Below are positions 1 through 11,530 of a DNA stretch of 64,000 bases, piece by piece. Both the position numbers and the translations under genes were made by a program. This DNA is from Camelus bactrianus. Taxonomy: Eukaryota > Chordata > Mammalia > Artiodactyla > Camelidae. The notes beneath the pieces were generated by a model. The model was not told the DNA's origin, searched no databases, and saw nothing but the letters and a program-made list of their open reading frames with translations. The first letter of the stretch is position 1; each line of letters starts with the position of its first letter. The DNA lies in assembly GCF_048773025.1 (NCBI RefSeq), contig NC_133552.1, positions 15,863,001 through 15,927,000 of the forward strand, read 5' to 3'.

Positions 1-713
1 TTTCTGGATTATATGGTAAATCTATTTTAAGCTTTTTAAGGAATCTTCATACTGTTTTCCATAATGGCTGCACAAAACTACATTCCTATCGGCAGTGTAG
101 GAAGGTTCCCTTTTCTCCACACCCTTGCCAGCATTTATCGTTTGTGGACTTTTTAATGATGGACATTCTGACTGGTGTGAGGTGATACCTCACTGTAGTT
201 TTGATTTGCTTTTCTCTAATAGTTAGCAGTATTGAGCATTTTTTCATGGGCCTGTTGGCCATTTGTATGTCTTCATTGGAGAAATGTTTGTTTAGACTCC
301 TGCCATTTTCTGATTGGGTTATTGTTGTTGTTGTTATTGAGTTGTATGAGTTATTTATATATTCTGGAAATTAAGCCTGTGTCAGTCATATCATTTGCAA
401 ATATTTTATCTCATTCAGTACGTTGTCTCTTTGTTTTGTTTATAGTTTCCTTTGCTGTGCAAAAGTTTATAAGCTTGATTGGGTCCCCTTAGATTATTTT
501 TGCTTTTATTTCTATTGCCTTAGTAGACTGCCCTAGGAGAACAGTGCTAAGATTTATGTTGGAAAATGTTTTCCCTATGTTTTCTTCTAGGAGGTTTATA
601 GTATCTTATGTTTAAGTCTTTAAGCCTTTTTATGTTTTTTTGTGAATGGTGTGAGGGTGTGTTCTAACTTCATTGATTTACATGCGGCTGTCCAGCTTTC
701 CCAACACCACTTG
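1..713 (-). mobile_element. L1 (LINE-1) ORF2 3' fragment, antisense
   Basis: Read on the minus strand this is the C-terminal part of L1 ORF2. Familiar landmarks, in plus-strand order, are the block behind 'ggctgcacaaaactacattc', the 'gtgaggtgatacctcactg' block, the 'ctgtgcaaaagttt' block, and the 'acatgcggctgtccagcttt' block near the right end. The element runs off the left window edge, so its 3' UTR and tail are not seen. Several stops and indels break the frame. The plus-strand reading frames here are antisense shadows. Confidence 0.9.
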
Positions 714-1028
714 CAACTGCCAGTTTGTATCTCTTCAGGGGAGTCCTCTTCCACACATGTTGTTTCATCCCTGTTTCCTCCACAAAGGCAACTGAGTTTT
801 CAAGTTCAAGGCTCCCAGTATTCCAGCCATTGTCTGGAGCAAGTATTCAGAGGGAGTCACGGAACATGCAGGCAGCCAAGATGTTAAAACACCCCATGCT
901 CTGCCTCCAAACATGGGCTCCTCCTGAGCAACTAGCTGTCAGCTCTATGGTTCACGATCAGGTCCAATTAACATGTTCATAACATCTTACAGTTCAACCA
1001 CACTCTTACACATGACATCACTCTCTTT
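714..1028. other. Unassigned spacer between two L1 fragments
   Basis: No gene is visible. The stretch does not read as L1 and has no long frame beyond chance. It may be an old interspersed repeat (LTR-like) that I do not recognise, or unique DNA. Confidence 0.4.
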
Positions 1029-1275
1029 ACATTGAAGTATATCTGACTTACATTATATTAGTTTCAGGTGTACAACATATTTTTATAGAATATACCCCAT
1101 ACAAAATTATCATAAAATATTGACTATATTTCCTACGCTGTACAGTATATCCTTGTAACTTATTTATTTTATACTTAGTCTTTTGTGCTCCTTTATCCCC
1201 TTCCCCAATTTTGCCCCTCCCTTCACCGCTTTCCCCTCTGATAACCACTTGTTTGTTCTCTGTATACACATGATA
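1029..1275 (-). mobile_element. L1 3' UTR fragment, antisense
   Basis: The block 'attgaagtatatctgactta ... gtttcaggtgtacaacat ... ctgtacagtatatccttgta' is typical of mammalian L1 3' UTRs read in antisense. In an intact antisense L1 the 3' UTR lies left of ORF2, but here it lies to the right of the ORF2 fragment at the window start. It therefore belongs to a separate, severely 5'-truncated insertion. Confidence 0.75.
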
Positions 1276-1324
1276 TCTCTTCAGTTGAAGCTTGTAATAA
1301 CCACCTGTCATGGATGCAGTAGGG

Positions 1325-1475
1325 ATGAGAGAGCTGTTTTATAGAGGAGGACACGGGGACACTGAGGTTCTGTGCCTGGGGTAAGCAGACACCACTGATG
1401 AAGCACAGAGCTGGAGTTTAAGCCAACTCTGTAGGACCCCAGTCCAGGAATCTTCCATTATACCTTCTACCTCTA
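1325..1475 (-). repeat. MIR SINE, antisense
   Basis: The order 'ttttatagaggaggacac...actgaggttc' followed by 'cagagctggagtttaagcca' matches the reverse complement of the MIR core and tRNA-derived head. It is old and diverged. Confidence 0.65.
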
Positions 1476-1639
1476 CAGGCTGAGGACGTCATAGGGTCAG
1501 TTTGAAGGGGAGGGTAGTGACTGAACGCAGTGGTCTGTCCAGGTCCTTTGCGGTAAGCAGATCAGCAACACGATAGGAGCAGAAGCACCAGGGAGCCACC
1601 AGGAAACCTCCACTCTGTCTCTACCCCCCCAGCACCACT

Positions 1640-3039
1640 CCCCAAAATCCTTCCGAAAGCCACACCAAAGTGACAAGGAATCACTTTAAAATCAAGGAAT
1701 TTTAAAAGTATAAGTCTACAAGAGGAAACAATGATGGACAAGAAGTACCCACATGGTTTTAGAAGATACTAGAAGACTGTGCAGATTCAGAGACTTTTAT
1801 TTGTACTGAAGTTAGAAACTTAATATGATGACACAGAAAGTAGCACAATAGGACAAAGAGATCAGCACTCGGAAAGGGTAAGAAAATTAGAGGATCCAAA
1901 TCAAGTGGTGTCATATCTAACTAACAGGGGTTCCAGAAAGGGAGAACTGAGAAAGTAGAGGGAAGGAAGTTTTAAGGAAAGAGTACAAGGACATTTAACG
2001 AGGCAGAGGGAAAAAGTCTCTGGGTTGAAAGGAGCCCACTCAATGTCCAACACCACGAATGAAAAAGATCCCCCAGAACACAGCATCATGAAACTCCAGG
2101 ATTCCTGGTATAAAGGGAAAACCCCCAAAGTTTCCAATCAAACGTAAAGGACTAAGAACCGGAATGACTTTGGACTTCTTAACAACACTGGGAGCTAGAC
2201 TATGCTAGAGAGATGTTTCAAAATTCTAGGAACTCAATCAATTCAATACACAGAAGTGAGACATTTTCAGAGGCACAATGGCTCAAAACGATTTATGACT
2301 CATGTCTGCTTTCTCAAGAAGCTACCAATCAAAAGAGTAAGTGTGAGAGGAAAGGGAAAGAATACGGAAGAAAGGGCAAGGTTGTGGGTCCAGAACACCA
2401 GGATCCCACACAGGAGAGCAGTAAGGAGGCATGCCCAGAGGCCGGCAGGGGAGCCGCCCTGAGGGGCGAGACACCCCCTGTTTCTCAGCAGGGCTCTGGA
2501 GGAATAAAAGGAGCAGATAAATTGCCTGATGCCTTTGATCATGTTCTGCTGATTACTTGGCCTCTTTAGAAAGAATTAAAGGGTGGGGCAAAAAGATAAC
2601 TAAACAAATATTAAAAGTGAGACAAATATTAACTCCGGACAATCTAAATATTGTCTAAGAAAGGGAAGGTAATGGTTGGCTCCACAGTGGACATTTCCAC
2701 AGCACTAATAATGAACATTCTAAACACAGACTTAATAAAAAATTATGCTATAACAGCTGGAGGAGAGAGGAGAAATAAGATGGGGTGTCAGGCAGTGAAG
2801 ACTTCATCTACTGGAACAGGACAACAGTAGCTGCTATCTGAACCTGGCATGTCAGAAAATGGCTGTATGTGTGTTTTCCTTAGAAATAGGCAGCTGAATA
2901 CCAGAAAAATAGAAGGGGCTTAGAAAGGGTGAAGGTGATTGCCTTCCAGGAACATCAATGAGGAACCCGGAAACACAGAAATGTGAAGCAGGGAACCACT
3001 GTTATTTGTCTTCATCTTTTAGTACTATTGGACGTGTGT

Positions 3040-3089
<50 letters not shown>

Positions 3090-3115
3090 CATTAATGAAA
3101 GTTAAAAATACTCAG
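1640..3115 (+). mobile_element. HAL1-like / ancient L1 element, sense
   Basis: The order of motifs matches the ORF1-to-3' part of HAL1/L1M elements: 'ggttccagaaagggagaa', then 'caccacgaatgaaaaagatc', then 'ttcttaacaacactgggagc', and later the AT-rich tail. A (TG)n tract lies near the 3' end. The body has no long intact frame; the plus-strand frames at 2202-2569 are remnants or chance. A second copy lies at 21.87-22.99 kb and a third at about 39.2 kb. Confidence 0.6.
3041..3087. repeat. (TG)n microsatellite
   Basis: Nearly pure TG dinucleotide tract of about 23 units. It sits in the 3' region of the HAL1-like element and was probably seeded by a 'gtgtgta' motif there. Confidence 0.97.
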
Positions 3116-3119
3116 AGAA

Positions 3120-3815
3120 GGCTAGGGAATGTGATGCATTATAAAGATATTTCCTTCAAAAATGACTGGTGTTCAACAAGCACCCATATAAGGTGTAAGA
3201 TTCAAGCTTCTGGTGTTTGAGAAATCCAGCACGTGGCACCTTCGTCGCCCACACTGAATCCAGCGCTGTTACCGCACCCCCAAGCTCTCACCGCAAGGTC
3301 TCCCCTCAGACTCCACCTGTTCAGTTACCTGTTTGCTCTGCATATCTGGGCACGGACGCTTTTCTCTAGGAAAAGGTCTGTGCTTTTCCGAAGCTGATAA
3401 AGGATGTCTCCTACATCCCCCGCAAGGGACTTTGTTGGCTCAGCCCCTCCAGCCTTTGCCAAAAGGCAGCCCAAACTGCCAACCCACATGAATTCTAGAA
3501 CCTGTGGGGCTGAATTATGACTTTTGTAGGCTCAAGGCACCTCACCTTCGTGGCCCCTTCCTCCCTTAAAAAAATACTTAAAATTATGTTTGATGAGCAT
3601 GTTGGCATAAAGATTAGTATAATAAAGGATGGATTCATTGTTACGTATTCATTAACATGTGTTTTTCCTTCTGATTTAAAGAGCAACTAAGCCATCTTTA
3701 TGGCCCTGAGAAAAGGCAGAATGAAGGGCCAGCTGACCACAGTGCTCTGCCACCCTCTGCAGGCTCTGGGAGAGAAGTGTCAAAGCAAATAAGCGATAAA
3801 CACCAGATGGTACAA
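3120..3815. other. Unique intergenic DNA
   Basis: No gene, RNA or clear repeat was recognised. Short frames on both strands look like chance. Confidence 0.5.
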
Positions 3816-3819
3816 AGTA

Positions 3820-4045
3820 ACAGTCACTATAAGCTGGTGTTTGCTAAGCAGTTACTGTGTGCCTTGTGCTAAGCGATTTGCAGACACACTTCGTTAAGGT
3901 CCCTCACCCGACCTGGGGAGGCGAGCCTCATGTCCCTGACCTCCAGTGGCCACAGAGGTTGGGTTTTGTGTCCAAGGTCACCCAAGCAGTCAGTGGCAGC
4001 CCAGGGAGCTGTGACAGCCAAACCTGGCTCCTCCCGGCTTGCCCT
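3820..4045 (-). repeat. MIR SINE, antisense
   Basis: Reads 'gcagttactgtgtgccttgtgctaag', then 'tccaaggtcacccaagcagt', then 'cagtggcagcccagggagc', which is the reverse complement of the MIR consensus order. A frame through it is not a gene. Confidence 0.75.
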
Positions 4046-4399
4046 CAACCTTTCCCGGGTGGGGGTCGGCTGCATCTGCTCCTGTCACCCTCTAAGTCCT
4101 CTCTTCCCCGCCGTACACTTTGCCCTGCATGGAAAATAAACATGTGTCCAGTAAGAGTAAAGTCAGAATCCGATATACTATAAAACTCCGTAAGTGCGTG
4201 TTCTTTTGTATCAACAAAGATTAGGATGTTGGTAACATTTTTTTCCTTTCAGTTCTAGATGGTTCCTTATGGGCGGCACCCTGAGTTCCTATTTCAACTA
4301 CTATTATGAGCTGGCCTTGGTGACAAAGGCTGAACTTCCACCTCAGGTGGTCACGTTTTGTGAATGCTGGACTGTGGCTTTCGCACTAGCAGAGTTCCT

Positions 4400-5110
4400 C
4401 TCCCAGAGCCTCCTGAGCCTCCCCCCCCCCCAGCTTCTCCTTCCCCTTCCCCTCCCCCACCCCGCCCCTCCCCCACCTCTACCCGCACGTTTTCCCCGCC
4501 TAGAGACAATTTCAGATGACGTCACAGCCAGCCAGTAACTGCAACACCACCTCTTTTTCCTCAGCTGCTACCCATTTCGTGCTTGAGCGGTACTGCGTGG
4601 GGGAAGGAAGGCGTGACAATTTGCATTTACATAAAATCGCAGCTGTAAATTAATTAATCAGAACACTTAGCTCCCCTGACAAGTCCTTCCCTGAAAGCCA
4701 GAGAGCTTGCTCGCCATCGGGATGTGAGCTGCGGCAGGACCTCAGCACAGGCCCCCTGGGCCTCACGACCCTCCACCCGCCGACGCCACTCTCGGAGGGA
4801 GGACGCACCCTCCGTCCCCGCCAGGAGATTTTCCTTTCGGCTTTTCCTACCCTCCCGTCCACCTCTGCACCCACCCCCGGCCCCAAGCACAAACACTGTG
4901 ATTAAAAAGGAAAAAAAAAAACAACTCCCTAGGAACCGAGAGACACTTTCTGAAGTAAATGCGAAACCACAAGAGGCCGGGCCGAGTCCCCTCGAGGGCT
5001 GAGACGCCCGAGGCGACGCACGGGGACCAGGCTGGCGTGACACCCGCGGCCACAGCCCTCGGGCGCCTCACGACACCCGGCGGAGAGCTGTGAGGACTCG
5101 ATCACGTGAA
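4400..5110 (+). promoter_or_regulatory. CpG-rich candidate promoter block
   Basis: The left part (4420-4500) is a C/CT-rich pyrimidine tract. It is followed by a perfect CRE palindrome and, at about 4690-5110, by a stretch dense in CpG against a CpG-poor background. Both patterns are usual for mammalian promoters. Direction is not settled; plus is preferred because a consensus donor (gtaaga) follows at 5139. Frames on either strand here are GC-driven and show no recognisable protein. It could be a distal promoter or enhancer island. Confidence 0.5.
4517..4524. promoter_or_regulatory. Full CRE palindrome TGACGTCA
   Basis: An exact 8-bp CREB/ATF-type site at the edge of the CpG-rich block. It is a sequence match only; binding is inferred. 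Confidence 0.5.
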
Positions 5111-5138
5111 GGAAAGGCAGGCCTGAGGCAGAAACTTG
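5050..5138 (+). other. Possible noncoding first exon
   Basis: The CpG-rich block ends in 'gcagaaacttg' followed by a consensus splice donor 'gtaagaga' at 5139. This could be the end of an untranslated first exon transcribed rightward. The start is unknown, no partner exon was identified, and no coding potential is claimed. Confidence 0.2.
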
Positions 5139-5479
5139 GTAAGAGACAGAAGCCTCCAGAAATGAAAAACCGCAATGAACACTGGGGGTTGGGCCCCAAA
5201 CCTCAGAGGAATGGTTGGTGGAGGGAGGCCGACGGGCACGCAGATCTCTACTTCACGTTCTGGAGATTTGAAATGTTTGCTAAATGAAGAGCATGTATTT
5301 GTTTTACCACGTGCACATAGAAGGATTATGGAAGATGCATTATGTCTGTCAGCTACTGCATAAAAGAAATTAAGTTATAGCCCGAAGAAATTATAAAAAA
5401 AAAAAAAAGAGCAGAGAAGCCAGAACCAAAGGACTTGAATGCCCCTCTCAACTTTCTGCTTCTCAGATTCGTCACGTGA
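5102..5479. promoter_or_regulatory. Cluster of three CACGTG E-boxes
   Basis: CACGTG occurs at 5103-5108, 5308-5313 and 5473-5478. The first and third are extended as TCACGTGA, the form preferred by MITF/TFE-type and USF bHLH-zip factors. The cluster abuts the CpG-rich block. The sites are seen directly; function is inferred. Confidence 0.4.
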
Positions 5480-5545
5480 AAAATGGAGAAATTACAATAC
5501 TTATCAGCTGTGGTCACCCCAGGAAGATTACACGAGATGGTATGG
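5455..5545 (+). repeat. MIR fragment, sense
   Basis: 'ctcagattcgtcacgtgaaa' followed by 'atggagaaattacaatact' resembles the MIR segment 'ctcagtttcctcatctgtaa aatggggataataatag'. The third E-box lies inside this fossil. Confidence 0.5.
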
Positions 5546-5549
5546 TAAG

Positions 5550-6785
5550 TGAAGAAAGTACAGGGTTGGGTTTTTTTTTGCATTCACTCCCTTATCTCTA
5601 AACCCCCTAACTTTATGTGGAGGTGGAAGTTTAAATGCTATGTTTCTTTGCCAAGGGACTTCCCGTCAGGCCATGTCCAGACAGCATGAGGGCCACCGGT
5701 TCTGAGGAGCCGCCCAGCAGACTCTAGAACCAGCTTCTTGCCTGGCGACCTCTCAGCCAGGAGCCAGGACAAAGCTCACAGTCCCACAGACATGTCACAT
5801 AACCAGGTATGTACACACACTCAGCAGCTACCTGTGGCAAATGTGGAGACATGCCGACACCCTCGATGGGGCCTGGAAGGAGGTGACAGAGAGGCCAAAA
5901 CAGATGTACACTGAGGGGCCGGGAAAAGGGCATTGCCCCAAAGCAAAATTCAGCCCCAGAAACATCCTTCCGAGAGAGGGCCCGCTCTGAATTCCAGGGG
6001 TCCAGCAAAGTTTCCACTAAGCCCTAGTTTGCCTCTTCTTTCTTTATTCACCCCTCACCCCCACCCACACAAACTAACAACCATCACAGCCTTGGCTACC
6101 TTCCGGAGTTGGAAGGAGAGGGGGAGAAAGTCAGTGTGTGGTGGGGTGCGGTGGGGTGGGGACCCTTCCCAGGGTCAGACCTAGAACTCTGTTCCACAAA
6201 AGAAACTGTACAGAAGGGATTGACACCATCCCTAGTCACACCAGTGACCAGCATCGCAGGCATGACTGGGTTTTATAATACTTTTTGCTGCTCTGGAAAA
6301 ATGTGTTCACCGAACCTTGGTGTATTGGTTCTTGGTGTTAAAGCAAGTTTATTACTTAATCCTCCCCTTCGTCGAAGAACAGGCTGAGCGGCCCATCCAG
6401 GCCGTCAGGACACATTCTTCTGTGCTACGAAAGGGAAACTTCTCATAAATGGGAGTCTGCCTTCCGGGATGAACAGGAACAGGCTGGGCTGTGTGCTCAG
6501 TGTGTTCAGTCCAGCAGAAATCATAGACGCTGGGCAAAAATTCACAGGCTGTGTTTTGAGGTATTGCTGGCATAGAGGCTAGAAAGTGCTTGACAGGTAT
6601 TTCTAGCATCAGCAGGGATGCTGGAAAACATCAAGCTCCGTGGACTGTCACTCAGTAAAGCGTCATGAGGCTGCTTCCCCCGTTCCACATCTTACTCCAG
6701 AAGCTCTGTGATGGGCAACCTCCTCATTGTCGGCTTGTCTTGGGAGGAGATGTGGGAAGAATAAATGCTGAGAAGCAGCTGATAA
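5550..6785. other. Unique intergenic DNA
   Basis: No gene or well-defined repeat was recognised. The longest frames (about 80-97 codons on either strand) lack any known domain. Confidence 0.5.
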
Positions 6786-6789
6786 AGAC

Positions 6790-6975
6790 TTCAAGAGACC
6801 GTCCAGACCAACTTCCTACCTTCAGACAGACAGGTGTTCCTGTCACCAATTTACAAGTGAATAGTAACTCGAGCTGGTGGGGCTCAGTGAGTCACCTAAG
6901 GTTACACGGCCAGTGATGAAGAAGCTAGAGTGAATCCCTCATTTCTGCCTTCTGATGCATGCTCTTTCCACTGCT
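6790..6975 (-). repeat. MIR-like SINE, antisense
   Basis: 'caatttacaagtgaatag' then 'cacctaaggttacacggcca' and 'tgcatgctctttccactgct' follow the order of an inverted MIR/MIR3. Diverged. Confidence 0.45.
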
Positions 6976-7060
6976 CTGTGGCTCCCCTAGCCCAGGGAGA
7001 ACGTAGAGGTCATTTCCTGGTCAGTGTGGATTTCTGCCACTCAGCCATTATTCATAGATC

Positions 7061-7133
7061 TATCCATCCATCCATCCACACACCAACCCACCTACCCATT
7101 CATCCATCCATCCATCCATCCGTTCACCTACCT
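7061..7133. repeat. (TCCA)n tetranucleotide repeat
   Basis: Imperfect run of ATCC/TCCA units interrupted by 'cacaccaacccacctaccc'. It sits at the 3' tail of the adjacent inverted L2, whose (TGAATGAA)-like tail probably seeded it. Confidence 0.9.
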
Positions 7134-7700
7134 AGTTCAATAAACATTTACTAGGGAACTACTCTTCCAGGTTCCATAAGAGTCCAGGAAATAGAGGTAG
7201 AAAAATAAAGACACAGCTTTTGCCCTTAGGTGTTCAAAGCTTAGTGGGGAAGGCCCACATATACTCATGTACCTGCTAGACTCGGACTCACACTAACAAG
7301 AATAGAGGCTTGGGCGGGGCAGATAAAATGGGGTGGGTGAAGGAGGGGCTATGCAGAGGGAGCTGGAAAGGAGAGGGCTTTCCCACTAGAGGCCTGGGAG
7401 GAAAATGCACCAGGAGTGATCTGGAATTACAAGGAAGCCATGCTGCCTGGCCTGGATGGGGTATACAGTAGGTGGTCTGGGTTAACAGAAGGAGTACTGA
7501 CAAAGACAAATTCAGTGCCCTATGACCTCCTGGCTGACTCCATCCCTCAGCAAGTAAGAGAGATCTGAGGGGAAGGACATAAGGCCAGGGCTGGACTGAG
7601 GGGACCTTGAATGTTAGAGTTGGTAGTTGAGACTTGGTCCTGTGAGAGGTGTCCTCTCTCGTGTCTGAGTTGTGAGTCAATTTGGGGAGATTTGTATAAT
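7134..7700 (-). mobile_element. L2 LINE 3' part, antisense
   Basis: 'gttcaataaacatttactag', 'cttttgcccttaggtgttca' and the purine-rich stretch after it match the reverse complement of the L2 3' region in order. A 130-codon minus-strand frame lies here; I take it as chance inside an old LINE. Confidence 0.55.
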
Positions 7701-7764
7701 TGATGTCTGTTCCTAAGCATTTATAAAATGTTCTTTCTGCCTAGCTTACTTCCAGTCCCCACTG

Positions 7765-7788
7765 CACCCCCACCCCCACCCCCACCCC
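7765..7788. repeat. (CCCCCA)n short tandem repeat
   Basis: About four units of a C-rich hexamer. Confidence 0.9.
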
Positions 7789-7799
7789 ATGGTTCTGCC

Positions 7800-9447
7800 T
7801 CCTCCGTCCTTCATGCCTAGTGCCCCAATATCTGCACATGTTCACTTCCTGGTTATTGTTTTTTGTGGTTGTTTTTGAACTTTGTGTGTGGCCAGGTTAT
7901 AAGTAACTTATTTCATTTAAGAAGTCAAAATATGCTTACTTGCCTCACCAGATACATGCTTATCTCTGCTGGTACGAACACTCCCCTGTGATTACACCTT
8001 CCTGTTGTGTCTCTACACGCAGTTAATCAGAAATACATCCACCCATGACAATTACCCGTTCTGCCGGCTCTCTTTCCTCTGTGTAATTAGCTCCCTGTTG
8101 CCTCCCAGAGCATGGCACCAGCTCGAGTTAGGCCAGTTAGCCCAGAGTCCATCAGCACATTCCAACACAGACTCTGCTGTAGACAGCGCTGGCCATTGGC
8201 CAAGCTCTGGGGAGGAAGGGCAGCCTTCCTGTGGGCGGGAGCACTTGACCATTACAACAGTCAAGGTAGAAGCCAGTGATGAAGACTTTGTTGCTCATCC
8301 CCAAACCATCCCAGATTATTATGTTAACTCAAAAAGGAAAATAAATTGTTTTCTCCAAACATTTAAAATGTGAGGGCCATCTTTAAGTGCTACTTAGCAA
8401 CAGAAAGAGTAGGTACAGGGTGGCTATTCTATTATTGGATTCAGAGCTCGTGGGATTCCATAATCTGTACAGATTAAGGACCTGAGAACTACTGTCCTTC
8501 ACATTCCATGGTGGAAATAAAAGATTTTTCTTTTTTTCTTTAAGAAAGTGAGACAAGTGGTGACAGATGGAAAAGAAGAGGTAAAGACCAAAAGGCAGTT
8601 GTTATAGTAATTATTAGAGTACAGAAACCTCAGGACAGTCATTAACGACAAGTGTGTTATGTGTTATTGATAACTTTTGAGGGAAGGAGAGTGCATGTTC
8701 TTTTTGGGTAAGTAAAGTAGTTCTGGGTTATGCAGCATTATTTCCTGCTATGAGAGATAAACAGAAGAAACAAATAAACAGATATGAAAACTAGGACATT
8801 TGAATCCCTGTATAGAGTCATCTGTGGGATGTTGCATTACACTTAACCTCAGATAAACAGTGAGTAATTTTTTAGTGTGTCCTAAATATTGTGTATTTAA
8901 AAATTCTTTACTGTTTATCTGAAATTCAAATTTAACTAAAAACATCCTGTATTTTTATTTGTTAAATCTGACAACTCCACGATTGCAGAAAGAATAAAAA
9001 CTCTCAAAAAGCTTAGCATGAGGATGGCATTTAGAACGGGAGAGAAAGGTCAGTGAGGGGTCATCCAGCCAACACCACAAAGGGTTTTTATGGAGAATAT
9101 TGGATAAACACACAGCGAAGTGCGAGCTTCTTGCTCCTATGAAAGGCTGGCTTTGTTTCTTAGCAGGATGGAGGCTGCCCTCAGTAACCCCAATTTATAG
9201 CCAGATTGGAAAACTCCCCTGGAGTAGAACTGGTTTCCATGAGAACACTCTAGCTGCCAAATCCTCATGTGCCAGGCATGCAGAGCTGTAGTCGGTGCCC
9301 AGGGAAGAAGGGCAGCTTTGGTGAGAGTTGGTAGATGAATTCCCCAACTTCAGCATCTATAAAGTGTGTCTCAGACAAAGAAATGCTAGGTCATGCTGCA
9401 TTAACACGTTAAATTGAAAACGCAGTGGTTTGACACAACAAAGATTT
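7800..9447. other. Unique intergenic DNA
   Basis: No gene recognised. A 122-codon frame at 8005-8373 has no domain and no repeat-free support as an exon. Confidence 0.45.
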
Positions 9448-9728
9448 TATATTAGTTTCCTATGATTGCTGTAACAAATTATCACACCCTGGGCTTAGAA
9501 CAACATGCATTTATTTTCTGACAATTCTAAAGACCAGATGTTAGAAATAAGTTTTGCTGGGAGAAAACCATGGTCATCAGTCTCCAGAGGCTCTTGGGAA
9601 GCCCCTGCCTTGGTATGTTTCATCATCACGGGGCTCCCAGCATTCCTTTGTTTTACTTGCGTCTCCTTTTGCAGTTACATTATTTTCTCATCTTATTGTT
9701 TGTCTAATTTCCCTCTGCCTCTCCCTTT
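9448..9728 (-). mobile_element. MaLR-type LTR fragment, antisense
   Basis: Begins 'tattagtttcctatgattgc tgtaacaaatt', the usual inverted end of a common mammalian MaLR-like LTR, and carries the downstream 'gaggctcttgg' block. It is an old broken solo fragment, cut off on the right by an L1 piece. The exact subfamily was not determined. Confidence 0.5.
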
Positions 9729-9730
9729 TT

Positions 9731-9975
9731 AATTTATATGAAATGTACATAACAAAATTTACGATTTTAAGGTGTACACTTTAGAAGTATTTAGTACATT
9801 CACAATGTTGTCCAATAATCACATCTACCTAATTCTAGAAGATTTTTTTCACTCACAGTGAAGAACCTCTACCCATTAAGGCCCCCTCCTCTGGAAACCA
9901 ATAATCTGCCTTCAATCTCTATGATTCACCTATTCTGGATATAACTGTAAATAAAATCATATAATATTTGAAAAA
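9731..9975 (-). mobile_element. L1 3' UTR fragment, antisense
   Basis: 'acataacaaaatttacgatt', then 'tgtacactttagaagtattt', 'agtacattcacaatgttgtc' and 'cctctggaaaccaataatct' is the standard inverted L1M 3' UTR order. It abuts the LTR fragment to its left, suggesting an insertion at or near that point. Confidence 0.75.
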
Positions 9976-11090
9976 ATAAAATTTAAAAAAAAGTATGTGT
10001 CTTTAATAAGACTAATTAGCAATCCAATGTGTTCCTCTCTGTACTCATTGGACAATGTTTAATTTTTTAGGTATGAAAATGGGTAGATCTTTGGGCAAAG
10101 TCACCCAGCAGGTTAGCAGCAGAGCCGGGACAAGAAGCTCCCAGGTAAGAAACCATCATGCTGCGCCGTATGCCTTGGCACATGTTTCCATTCAAAACTC
10201 TGCTTCATTACTTGATAGCTAAGATTTTCATTCCCACCAGGTAAAATTGAACCAGATGTTTCCAGAGGCATAATTCTTTATGCATTGCGTATAAGACAAT
10301 TTACACAGCCCCCACTTTCTCAATTTTTTGGTTTGCCTGAGTCAGTTTATTTTGGAAAACTAGCACACTGCAGAACCATTCCAGCTACTTGCCTCTTTAT
10401 TTGCAGATTTGTGAATATCTAAATGAGCTTGGTCCCTGCTAATTTAGATGTAGTTTTAGGTGGACATTTTTCGCCTCTTCTATTTGTCATTTATCCTGTC
10501 TCCATTAAGTGATTTAAATCTAAACCACACATTTAGTTGGGGGTTAGAATCTTCTTAGGGAATTACCACAATTTCTGTTTATTTTATTATGTTTCTATGT
10601 CTTTGATAAAATTTGGAAACATTCCCAAAGGCCTTCGGGTACATGGCATATTTTGAAAAACTACCTAAATCAACAAATTAATCTGAATCTGGAGCAGAAT
10701 ACCTTCTACAGGAGAGGGGCAAAAAATAAAAATAAAAAAAGCATGAACCCAGACTGAGCTTCCTGGTTTTCCTTTGGTGCACCGCCCCTATCACTCACCT
10801 CAGGTCCGCTGACCTAGGAGCACCAGACAATGGTTTAGAAATGCCACCCAAAGTGTGTCGTCATCCATGTCAGAATCCCTGCTGGCACTCATAGTTCCCT
10901 TGCCCTCACAGATGCCTTTTGCAGGATTTCCAGAAAAAACTAGCCAGTTTCAGAACTCATCCTGTCATCCTTTAGATGTGTGATGAGAAGCAGTGCTTGC
11001 TTTGATCTGAGGAAACAGAATCTGCATTTACTTGGAAAGGGTACTTTGTAAACTCACATGGCAGTGATGTGGGGTGGACCTGGGACCTGA
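9976..11090. other. Intergenic DNA with one MIR piece
   Basis: An inverted MIR fragment is likely at 10085-10170 ('gggcaaagtcacccagcagg' then 'agcagagccgggacaagaag'). The rest shows no recognised gene or repeat and is AT-rich. Confidence 0.5.
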
Positions 11091-11094
11091 AGTA

Positions 11095-11530
11095 CTTCCT
11101 GAGCCCCTACTCCATACCAGATACTGAGCTAGACAGCTGGGAAATATAAAGATGAATTTCCCCCCCTCTCCCCTCAAAGGGCCATGAGATACATAGTTAA
11201 ATAATTATAACACAAGGCAAAATACAACGCATGCCTTTAAAAAGCACAGAATGTGGTAGATTAAGAGGAAGGAGAGAGAGGCTTATCCTGGGAAATAATC
11301 AGGAAACTGTATTTTAGTCTTGAAAGCAGCTTTTGACCGACCGAGACAAGGGTCAAGGCGAGCCAGACAGAAGGGAAGCATAGGGTGTGTGAGGAAGTTT
11401 GTCTGGTCCCATCAGCAGGACACAGGGAACAGCAGGAGCTGAGCCTGGAAAGGTAGGCTGGGTCAGGTGGTGCAGGACCTAGAATGTCTTAGTCTGAATT
11501 TCAAGGTGCACCGTGGCAGTGAATGATTAT
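11095..11530 (-). mobile_element. L2 LINE, antisense
   Basis: 'gagcccctactccataccag', 'gatactgagctagacagctg', then the purine-rich 'gacacagggaacagcaggag' and 'tggtgcaggacctagaatgt' blocks keep the inverted L2 order over about 430 bp. Confidence 0.65.
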
